Assembly: GCA_022419385.1 (NCBI GenBank)
Contig: JAJUBI010000004.1
Location: forward strand, 4,755,286 to 4,819,285
Direction: 5' to 3'
DNA: 64,000 nt
DNA from: Paraconiothyrium sp. Pb-2020
Lineage: Eukaryota; Ascomycota; Dothideomycetes; Pleosporales; Didymosphaeriaceae
A program made the translations under genes and the position numbers. The notes beneath the pieces are model-generated. The model did no database searches and was not told the origin of the DNA. It was given only the letters and a program-made list of their open reading frames with translations. Shown piece by piece: positions 55,901-64,000 of this stretch (the first letter of the stretch is position 1; the number at the start of each line of letters is the position of its first letter).

Positions 55901-57754
55901 ATGTCCTTCGAGCTTTTGCCCGACCACTACAAAGCGCTCGGCCTTACCCAAGACGCTGACGCATCGACAATTAAGAGGACATATCGCAAGCTAGTCCTTA
56001 AATGCCACCCCGATAAAGTAACCGATGAGGCGCTCAAGGCGGAGAGGCAGGAGGAGTTCTCCAGAGTACAGCTGGCTTACGAAACGCTGGGTGACGAAGA
56101 TCTGCGGGCGAGGTATCATAAAGAGCTGAAGCTTCAACAACTGCGTCAAAAAAAGCTTGCCAACCTTGCGAGTGCTACGAGTACAGACCAACAGAGTAGC
56201 ACACGTTCCACAGTGCGAGTGAACGGGAACGGTAGTAGAGTCAGGTACGACCATCACCGATCCCAGCTCTCAAAACCCAGTCCAGCACCACACAAAACTT
56301 CGAAGACAACACGCTCCAACGACCGCGAATACAATGAATTTAAGCAGGCGCATCGAGACCGGCGTGAGTTTGAGGGCAAGACGATGCCATTCAATAGACC
56401 TGTCAGAGCTACATCCTATGACCACACGAAGGTCCCCAGACCAACGACCAATCCGAGTCACACGCGCAACCGCTCGCCATCACCTTCAGAAGTCCGACAG
56501 ACTAGAGCTCATAGACCCAGCCTCCGCAATGTCTCTGAACGCGAAACAAACAGAAGATATCCGATTCCAAAGGGTCTGAAGGGTGTTCCTGGATACATCA
56601 ATCAGCACAAGGTCCTAGCTCTGGGTGATACCGGTGCGCAGCAGAACTGTGTTCGCGAGCAGTGCGCAATCGAGCTAGGTCTGCATGTGCGATATCTGGA
56701 TGCTGCAGATCGTCCCTCATTTGTCCTCGGTCAGGGTAGCACCATGCAAGCAGTGGGCATCGCTGAGTGCACGTGGGTATTTGCAAAAGACAGCGTAGCT
56801 GTGAAGGTTGATGTGTTTATTGTGCGGGAGATCATCTTTGACATCATACTTGGGTGGGACTTTTTGTATGACACCGACACTCTCAGTACACGATCCTACC
56901 GTTTGTGTGCAATGCCAAGGCCTCGCGATGGCCTGAAAGGTCGCCTTGTCAACCTGTGTGGAACACCGGTCCGTTGTATGCGAGGAAACCTCGGCGCGGT
57001 CGAATGCTCTGCACTTCCAGACTATGGTGCAGAACCAAATTTGATTTCGTATGATTTTGCAGAAAAAAAGGATTGGCTACTGGACATGTATCAAGGTCCG
57101 GAGAGCTGCCGTTTGCTCCAGTTTGCTGATGGAAGTACTACGAAAGTCTCGGGGCGCCTGAGACTTCAATGGAACTATCTCACAGGGTGGGGCCCCGTCG
57201 ATGTTGACACCAATTATGCCTATTACGAGTTCGATGTTCTCCGGGGGTGCCCTTTCGATGTTATATTGGGTTGCGACATCCTAGATGAGACCGATCCTTT
57301 TAATAATCACCTCGATTCATTGCACGAGCTGGTCCGAGACGGACCCTCAGGACTAAATGTAGTGCTATGGGTCAAGGCCAGGGCAAAAAAACAAAGCACC
57401 AACGCTGCGCAGAATCTGGCTGCAGAGAAGGAGCGTGAGCAGAAGAAACTCGATCGGATCGCACGAATGCAGCGGCTTGCTGAAGCTGATTCTCAAACGA
57501 GCAGTACCAGCACCCCCTCGCAGCTGCGAAGCCCAAGTCCACCGTCCACATCATCAAGTTCGAGCTCAAAGTCGCTATCTGGAACCTCCAGCTTGTCGCG
57601 CAAGACCAGCCCGCTCTTGAGCAATGGTCTCAGTCCTGGTCTTGAACCCTACCCCGTGCCCAATCGAGGAAGCAGACCTCGTCCTCAAACAGCAGAGCCG
57701 AGATGGCGGGAAACCCAAAGACGATACGATAAGAACGGCATTGAAATTGTATAG
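55901..57754 (+). CDS. J-domain protein with two tandem retropepsin-like domains
   Basis: Intronless, 617 aa, ATG 55901. Residues about 8-72 are a J-domain with HPD at 36-38, so it should stimulate an Hsp70. A Ser/Arg-rich basic linker follows. From about 233: VLALGDTGAQQNCVREQCAI ... IIFDIILGWDFLYDTD, a retropepsin-like fold (Asp243 in DTGA, and the typical D-ILG-D-L end). From about 365: SALPDYGAEPNLISYDF ... CPFDVILGCDILDETD, a second copy with DYGA (Asp374). Two such domains in one chain could form the active dimer intramolecularly, though Tyr instead of Thr in the second site makes activity uncertain. The tail is Lys/Glu-rich then Ser/Thr/Pro-rich. No reverse transcriptase or integrase is linked, so it is not an intact retroelement. 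Confidence 0.85.
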   Translation: MSFELLPDHYKALGLTQDADASTIKRTYRKLVLKCHPDKVTDEALKAERQEEFSRVQLAYETLGDEDLRARYHKELKLQQLRQKKLANLASATSTDQQSSTRSTVRVNGNGSRVRYDHHRSQLSKPSPAPHKTSKTTRSNDREYNEFKQAHRDRREFEGKTMPFNRPVRATSYDHTKVPRPTTNPSHTRNRSPSPSEVRQTRAHRPSLRNVSERETNRRYPIPKGLKGVPGYINQHKVLALGDTGAQQNCVREQCAIELGLHVRYLDAADRPSFVLGQGSTMQAVGIAECTWVFAKDSVAVKVDVFIVREIIFDIILGWDFLYDTDTLSTRSYRLCAMPRPRDGLKGRLVNLCGTPVRCMRGNLGAVECSALPDYGAEPNLISYDFAEKKDWLLDMYQGPESCRLLQFADGSTTKVSGRLRLQWNYLTGWGPVDVDTNYAYYEFDVLRGCPFDVILGCDILDETDPFNNHLDSLHELVRDGPSGLNVVLWVKARAKKQSTNAAQNLAAEKEREQKKLDRIARMQRLAEADSQTSSTSTPSQLRSPSPPSTSSSSSSKSLSGTSSLSRKTSPLLSNGLSPGLEPYPVPNRGSRPRPQTAEPRWRETQRRYDKNGIEIV

Positions 57755-59049
57755 ATTTTTCATATTGGGTAATAATGGCATGAAGCCTGTAAGAGTCCGT
57801 AAGGTGAACGTGTGCCTTCGTGTGAGAGTTGGGCTGGAGCAATATTCACTTGAGCTTTAGGTACGCGGGAAGAGCGCTTTGTTTCCTTACAAGTATATGA
57901 AGTAGCATTCGCGCAAAGGTAGGATCGAGCAAGGTTCATGCTCTCCATACGGAATTAACTTTTTCTTTGCATACAATCCTGAGAATAGCGTAAGAGTTTA
58001 TAAAGTCCTTGTTTAGGCTGCAATCTCAGTTAAGAATGAGAAGACGTCTCCATCGTGTATCTCAAGTAAATGTATTTCAAGCTGGACAATACACGAGTGA
58101 GCAAGGAAGTTGCTGAGCCACGCTGCGCGCGCTGCGATGCTGCACCAGCTGATGAAGACAGCGCAGTGTCCTTGACATGACCAGGTAGGGCCGAAGGGTT
58201 GTGGGGGAAGAGGTCTGAAGGGTTGGGGAGTTCCATGGTGTTGCGGCGGATGGTAAGCAAGCATGAGATAAGCACGCAGTCCGAGAGCGTGCTGACAATC
58301 AACTGGATCGTATTAGAGATTCAAATGACAACCTGTCGGACTACTCACGTCGAAGTGCAACCTATCTTGCAGAGCCTTGTGGTCTTTCTGATTGTTATGT
58401 CGATGGTCCCTTTGGACGGATAATTCGACGGAGACAGTGATCAGTCACAGCGTTGTATCTGAAGCTTTTTGACTATGCGCAATAGCTATGAGAATGATCA
58501 CTTTACCATTGCGTCTGGCCATGTAAAAGGTCAAGAGCATGCTCAATGGAGGTCGAACAACGCGCGCTGCACCACCGGCAATCATTGTAAGAAGCCAGGG
58601 TCACGTAACGTGGAGTCATCACACCACCGTTGAACCTCGCAGAGTTAGCACTATTACACGGATGCTTCGGATTTAGACATCCAGGGAGCCGCGACATCAA
58701 GTCAGCTGGGTGTCAGTATATGGTACACTACTTCGCAAACACAAACACGACCCTTTTGCTTTGCAGGCATTATCTGAAGAGGTGATTGATAGGTTTGCAA
58801 TCTGAAAGCTGCACAATAGCGCGACAGGATTTTAGCCGTAATTTCTGTCTTCTAATATCGCTATTAGGTAGGTAGGTAGGTAGGTAATAGATTTACGTCC
58901 AAGTATTGAAGCTATGCTTTCTCTAGTTACATGAGCCTCCCAGGGGGCAAAGGGACGCGCCGAGCTTTGTGTGAACGCGTCTCTTGCGTAAGCTGCTGCC
59001 AACCATGCCGGACAGCTTGTCTAGGCGTCCATCCCCGTCCATCTCTAAT
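57755..59049. other. Intergenic region, possibly with a small degenerate gene
   Basis: Minus-strand fragments (58503-58700 with several Cys, and 58030-58302) might be exons of one decayed gene, but no family is visible and the frames do not join convincingly. Confidence 0.3.
58865..58884 (+). repeat. TAGG microsatellite, five units
   Basis: (TAGG)5 followed by TAA. A simple repeat. Confidence 0.9.
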
Positions 59050-59583
59050 ATTGCTATTGTCAACTCGAAATACCGAAAAATTAGCATCACTGAAAGAGCA
59101 ACTTAAAAGAGTTTCACCAAGGGCGAACATCGAGATAGTGCCAATATCAAGTGACGAGTCGCAGGTTTTGAAAGCACTGCGAGCCTACGAATTAGCTGAT
59201 GCCGTATTAGATCTGACGCCTAGAAGTGCATCTACGTCTAACCACACTAGAACCGCGATTAAGGCACTACGATGTAGTGGCAGAGTAAGTCTGATGGGTC
59301 CACCAAAAATATCGGCGCTCCGGAGATCCTCATTGATAATATCACATTGAGAGGTAAGAATACGTGGTTCAGCGCCAAACATATGCTGACCTCCTGTGTG
59401 AAGGTAATGATGTACGAAGGGGAAGACATTATGCAACGTTTCAAGATGCTCGAAAGAGGCCTGTTCCCTGGGGATACGGATTTTGCCGACACAACAGCTT
59501 TTTGATTGGAGGACTGGGAAGATAGCTTAGAGGTTGCAGCCAAGCATGTCGGTATAGGAAAATGCGTAGTATTCGTCCCATAA
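59050..59583 (+). pseudogene. Alcohol dehydrogenase (zinc-type, GroES-like) C-terminal relic
   Basis: The frame from about 59050 reads KLASLKEQLKRVSPRANIEI, ADAVLDLTPRSAS and AIKALRCSGRVSLMG, the Rossmann part of fungal zinc-type alcohol dehydrogenases. At about 59300 the match shifts to the next frame: APEILIDNITLRGKN, FKMLERGLFPGD, then DTTAF-stop-LEDWEDSLEVA (TGA at 59503-59505 where a Gly is expected), ending IGKCVVFVP and TAA 59583. So there is one frameshift, one premature stop and no N-terminal half. Clearly dead. Confidence 0.75.
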
Positions 59584-59909
59584 ACGAGAGGCGATTAGGT
59601 AAAGAGCTGAGGATATATTAACTTACTGCAGAAGGTAAGGTGTTATTGCATATAACAAACGAAGTGAGGAATATGCTTATAGTAGTAGAACTTTTGCAGC
59701 CGGCGAAACTTTAGAACCTAATTAGAACACCTTTTAAGCGATTAATTAGTGTATAATTTAGCTATTTAATCAACTTCTTACTACTTTTAATACTAGCATT
59801 TTAGTTAGCTAGATAGGAAGTTTGAATATTTATATTAATAGTGTTACAGTATCTAGTTAAGAAGGGTAAAGGTGTGGTATAGAGAAAGCTACGCCGAACT
59901 CCCAATTAC
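59584..59909. other. AT-rich intergenic stretch
   Basis: Strongly AT-rich (59640-59870) with many TTAATTA/TATTTA words. Possibly old RIP-affected or otherwise decayed sequence. No gene. Confidence 0.5.
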
Positions 59910-62139
59910 TCACAACAGGGTAATAATCATCCAACCTGGGTAGTGTGACGCAGATAGCGATTTATCGCGCTCGATAATAGCTGTTCTATCGCGCTGAGAA
60001 GTCTCGCTCGCGGGAAGAAAGACCCTAGACACCGACACCGCTCCGACCCGTATGTAAGTACCTTCGATAGGGTTGACCGGTGTAATAGCAACGCCCGTAT
60101 GCGGAGTAATCATAAGGACTTGGCAAGAATCGTGCACGTTGACATCGAAGTACACTCTCCCTTCCCCAAGCCTGCCATCTGTCATGCGGACCATACACTC
60201 TCTCCCGTTACTCGATTGCTGCGGCGATATATCGCAAACAGTAGCGACTGGTCCTCTGATCTTGACAAATCCGTTTGTTAGTTCTCCGAGTGGATTGATC
60301 CCCTTGGGCGTGACATCGCAGTCCAGCAGCTCTGCGCATGCTTCTCGGCCAGGGTCATTTTCGAGAAGTGTATATAACACGACGCCTTCGACAGACGCGA
60401 AGGACCACGTCGGAGCTCTCCAAGGTATGGCTCTTTGTGGCTTCTTCGGGAAGAAGACGTACAAGTCCCAGTCAGGGTCTTGCAAGCGCCATAGTAAGCC
60501 TTGTAGGAACCAACTCTTCCAAATGCCAGCGAGGCAGGTATCGCCAGTGAGCTTTTGTAGTGCCGAGATGACACCAGATAGAGCAGGAAGCTTGTCAGAC
60601 GGATAGGTCATGTCGCGGGATGTGTATTCCTCGATTAAGCAGAACCACACGTACCATGCTCTGTTATAGCTCCCGTTGTCTTTTGAATCATTTGATCTGT
60701 TGGTCGATTCGGCCGGTAGCTCATTCTTCACGCTTTTGAGCCCTTCGGCGATTTTTTCCAAACAGATCTCTTCACAAACTTCGTAGTTTTCCGTGATTCC
60801 ATCTTCGTTAACGACTTGCGCTGAGCACTCCCAGCGCATCTGATAGGTACCGAAATGTATTGTGCGCGCTGCTAGCACACGTTCTTGGAGGCCCCAGACG
60901 CGGCTTAGAAGAGGCTCTTCCTGACTCTCGTCAGCTTTCCAGAGCGAGGTACGAGCGATTGAGGAGATAAAACTTACTCTTCGCAAGTTGAGTGACTGGT
61001 CAATTATGGATCCCATAGTCCCTGGCGACATAGTCAAGTCATCATAGTAGAAGTACAAGTCGAAGGACCCTTCCTCGTCCGCAAACGACACGATGCGCCG
61101 CTCTTTGCCTTTACGTGCGTGCAGAAAGCCCTCACCACAGTGGCTGGCCCGCGTAGCAGCAACGGTGAGCCACGCGTTCCTGTACACATCAGCCATCCGA
61201 GAAGCCTCTCTCTCCCAGTCCGCCTTATCGTCTTGTACGATACACAGACAGTCTGCCCAGAGGTACCGGATGCCTAGATATCTGACAAGGAAAATGGCGT
61301 CTTGGAGAGTTTGGGGGAGCTGATTGTACTCGATTCCTCCGGTTTCCTTGTGCTTTTGCAGGTTGCTAGAAGTCGTCGTGAATGGCAGAGCCTTCCCCCA
61401 GCAATAGCTCAATGCGATATACTGGCCTTCACTGCTTGAGCTGTTCTCTACGAGCTTGAATGCTTTGTCATCGAGTAGAGCACGTGGATCGCCTTGGACA
61501 CTTTTGAAGTCAGTTCCTTTAGGCAGTGCGTCGAGGTCCAAAAGGCGTGTGGGTAGCTGAATTTTGTTTCGCATCGATTGTGGACAGTCCGAATGGTAGT
61601 CGTTACAATCCCCGACCCATGCTACCATCCGATCAAGTACGTAGTGATGTAATGAGTCCTGTATGATTTCATGCTTGTCAAAGCAATCTGCTACCGAACT
61701 ATCTGATCAACGCGCGTCAATCATGGCTTGTACCGACACAACACCAGACGATCGTACCTGGAGTTGTCTTGTACGAGAAGTTGCCACTGAGGCGCACTTC
61801 TGGCTTCATGTCGCCCAGGTATACAGTTAAGAAGGCCTGGCGGACCCGGACCTCCAGCCATAGACTTCTCTCATCACCGTCCCTATAATTCTTGTGGTAA
61901 TGGTAGCTGCCACTGAGATGGCTGAAGATGGCCTGGCAGAATGTGCATGTATCAACGCCATCTTGTAGTCTGGCAACACTGTTGTGCCATCTGAGAAATG
62001 GCTGCGTGTCTGTGCTATCGGTGACGGATCGAGGTAGTTGGAACCACCGAAACTCATTGTCCACGGATCTGTCGCCCTGGAGAAGCTTCAAGATACTGCG
62101 AACCGGCAAGGATTGACATGTATGACAGAAAGTGATCAT
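59910..62139 (-). CDS. HET-domain protein with N-terminal Cys pairs
   Basis: Exons 62139-61758 and 61687-59910 join in frame (70-nt intron, GTACGA donor, TAGCAG acceptor) to give 719 aa. The nearer-looking acceptor ATACAG does not keep the frame. Exon 1 has ITFCHTCQSL and DTCTFCQAIF, the CxxC pairs common at the start of one HET subgroup. Exon 2: WVGDCNDYHSDCPQ, LPTRLLDLD, QYIALSYCWGKALPFTT, YNQLPQTLQDAIFLVRYLGI, YLWADCLCIVQDDKADWERE, DVYRNAWLTVAATRA, the canonical HET domain of the CWG type. Then SRVWGLQERVLAAR and a C-terminal beta-rich region. Intact. Role: incompatibility cell death; partner unknown. Confidence 0.9.
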
Positions 62140-62976
62140 GCTTACGAGGATAGTGCGAAGTTGCTGTAATCGACGCGGTACGAGTAGCCCGCTTTGACGT
62201 ACGCCGCGTGAGGTGTTAGCACGATTAATAGAGGGAAGTCAGCATCCCCTGGTCGAGATTCTACCTAGGTATGCATAGCCGGGTCTTTGAGTATAGTGAT
62301 TAAATGTACGCAATATCGCCAACAGTCGTGATATTCTCAAATATGAGAGGACAGCAAGTGTTCGTGGTGATCAAGCAGATATATTTTCGGCTCGCTCATG
62401 GCGGGCTTCTCCGGAATAGGCGTGCGCTCCACCCCGCACAGGTCAGAGCGTCAGGCTAATGAGACGCCAAGCCAAACCTAAAGCCAAAGCCCAACCTCCT
62501 CGACCTCCCGTGCTCCCCTACTCCACTACCACCAACTCCCGCACGCATCTTGTACATTCGTTACCGCACATCTTCTACGCTTGCTGCCTACCTTCTGCGC
62601 GCTCTCGTGCGCCGGCACCTGTCCCGTCTTCTTCTGTCCGCGTTTCCCTTCTACCCACCATCCTTGCGAATTTCACAAGGCCCTTCAGCCAGAGTGCACA
62701 GCTGTCCTCTGTATTCTTGCACAGGCACTGGTAGGCTGCGCTGCAGGGGGTGGTTCTTTGAATAGACACGGGAAGCGAACACGCCAGGGTCGGTGGTTGC
62801 GAGCTGGGTTGCAGGAGGGCACCACAACACGACGCGACACGATACGATGCGATACTAGCTAACACAGTCAACGCAATCATCACGGCAGCATATCATACGA
62901 AGCATAACAGTCAGGGCGAGCAGAGCCTGGGCGGGGCGGGTTTACATGGCACGAGTTGGGTAGATAGAATTGGATT
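62140..62976. other. Divergent intergenic region
   Basis: Between the minus-strand HET gene and the plus-strand partial gene. A Pro/Ser-rich frame at 62459-62734 is probably leader sequence of the latter. Confidence 0.4.
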
Positions 62977-64000
62977 ATGGCTTATACTTGGCTCCTCTCT
63001 CAGACTCCGGCATTGGTCTACTCAGCCGATCCTGCAGCCTTGTCATCATGTCGTCTCTTCATCAAATACTCCGCAGCCCTCAAGCAGGCCGCCGTGATCC
63101 TGCGCATCTCCTTACACATCCAAAGCTTTGATGAGGTCCAGTCGCTGTCGCTGATGTATCAGGCTGACAACCTTAGCTTCATATCCATGCAGCCCACGAC
63201 CGAGATCCTGTCCTCGGATCAGCGCAAGGAGATCGCGAGGCACAATACACCCATCACTAAGACGTTGCGGCTGAAGCTACACAAGCCGTGTCTCATACAG
63301 TGCCCGCCTTCTGTGCGAAGCCTCGCGCCCAAGCCAGACCACGAGAGCAATTTCCGCCAGCTTCGAGATCTCGCCCGGGCGACAGTGGCTCATGTTGTAT
63401 TTGACGCCAACTACATCCACGAGCAGCATCACGCTGCATTCTTCCGGCTTACCACTCGTCCAGATCAACTGGCCGGCATTCCAGTCGACGGACCCCATGC
63501 ATCTCGATATAAGGATTGGACCTTCTTTGTCCCTGCCGATGCCACCCACGAAGCAATCACGAAAGAGGGTGGTTTGGAAGCGCCACCCCGATACACCAAG
63601 GCACCTACAAAACGTGCTGCCAGTCCCTCGACCCCCTCCCCGCGTCGCGAAAGCAAACGTGAACCCAACTTCTCTCTGCGAACCCCCTCGCCAGCCGTGT
63701 GCGCACCATCGCCCACCGAGAAGGCTACAAGCACCACGGCTTCGCCCAAACCGCAACCTTCGTCGCCACCATCACAGCGCTCGCCAAGCATTCAGCATTT
63801 GGTTGCAAATGCAATCGAGTCGCTGCTTCCCGAAGCATTGCAGAAGTCTCGCGAGACGGAAAAGACTACGCTCGAGGAACAACTCCCTGGGGCCTTGCAG
63901 AAGCTGAGTTCCGAGTATCACACAGTGGCTTCTCCGCTCATGTTGTACAGATTTTGCCTGACGTGCTTATGCGCCTGTTCGCGGTCCCTTGTCCTTCGCC
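62977..64000 (+). CDS. Hypothetical protein, 3' end outside the window
   Basis: From ATG 62977 an uninterrupted frame runs to the end of the window (341 codons so far), so it is partial. The first ~200 residues look like one folded domain: CRLFIKYSAALKQAAVILRI, LMYQADNLSFISMQPT, TLRLKLHKPCLIQCPPSVRS, FRQLRDLARATVAHVVFDAN, FRLTTRPDQLAGIPVDGPHA, DWTFFVPADA. About 110 residues of Pro/Ser/Thr-rich linker with basic patches follow, then a helical, possibly coiled-coil segment (about 285-325). The pattern of an N-terminal domain plus disordered linker suggests a nuclear protein. I cannot name the family. ATG 62977 is upstream of all conserved-looking sequence, but an earlier exon is possible. Confidence 0.65.
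   Translation, partial: MAYTWLLSQTPALVYSADPAALSSCRLFIKYSAALKQAAVILRISLHIQSFDEVQSLSLMYQADNLSFISMQPTTEILSSDQRKEIARHNTPITKTLRLKLHKPCLIQCPPSVRSLAPKPDHESNFRQLRDLARATVAHVVFDANYIHEQHHAAFFRLTTRPDQLAGIPVDGPHASRYKDWTFFVPADATHEAITKEGGLEAPPRYTKAPTKRAASPSTPSPRRESKREPNFSLRTPSPAVCAPSPTEKATSTTASPKPQPSSPPSQRSPSIQHLVANAIESLLPEALQKSRETEKTTLEEQLPGALQKLSSEYHTVASPLMLYRFCLTCLCACSRSLVLR

Noticed and set aside
55901..57754. Intact LTR retrotransposon
   Set aside because: Only protease-like domains; no reverse transcriptase, integrase or flanking long repeats seen.
1..64000. CRISPR arrays, operons, Shine-Dalgarno sites
   Set aside because: Spliced eukaryotic genes throughout; no regular short spaced repeats seen.

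Overview
The window looks like nuclear DNA of a filamentous ascomycete (Pezizomycotina, probably a Dothideomycete). Genes are separated and on both strands. Introns are mostly 45-70 nt with GT(A/G)(A/C/T)GT-type donors and CTAAC/CTGAC/CTAAT-like branch sites. The gene content is typical of these fungi: HET domains, HeLo domains, Zn2Cys6 and Fungal_trans regulators, a fungal chitosanase, a chloroperoxidase/peroxygenase and DUF6594. I saw no CRISPR array, operon, tRNA or rRNA.

Layout. 0-3.2 kb: 3' part of a large Fungal_trans regulator. 5.6-9.7 kb: an Argonaute whose PAZ-MID-PIWI half is intact but whose N-terminal half is split over shifted frames. 10.9-13 kb: a six-exon regulator with two tandem Zn2Cys6-like clusters. 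14.4-17.3 kb: GFA/CENP-V-type protein, small cysteine-rich secreted protein, 3CxxC zinc-finger protein. 20.2-25 kb: SLX8-like RING ligase divergent from mitochondrial DNA polymerase gamma. 25.9-29.8 kb: small mitochondrial membrane protein, ABM-type protein, secreted heme peroxygenase. 30.4-35.9 kb: a recognition/cell-death-like cluster made of a HeLo-Rho-like GTPase fusion, a frameshifted HET gene and a HeLo-like helical protein. 36.5-44 kb: membrane glycosyltransferase, NAD(P)-binding protein, orphan protein, nuclear acidic/basic protein, second glycosyltransferase-like protein. 44.6-52.2 kb: two intact HET genes flanking a GH75 chitosanase. 52.2-60 kb: a gene graveyard (SDR and ADH relics) around a DUF6594 gene and a J-domain/double-retropepsin fusion. 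59.9-62.1 kb: a fourth HET gene. 63-64 kb: start of an unknown protein that runs off the window.

The main theme is self/non-self recognition. Four HET-domain loci (one broken), one clear HeLo protein and one HeLo-like protein lie within about 32 kb, with an Argonaute (RNA silencing) further upstream. The most unusual protein is the 617-residue HeLo-Rho-like fusion at 30423-32434. Its four exons join in frame, and its GTPase part keeps the Rho fold signature but has lost several nucleotide-binding residues. The second is a J-domain protein with two tandem retropepsin-like domains. Splice sites and domain calls were read by eye. Exon joins were checked by frame arithmetic, not by alignment or RNA data.
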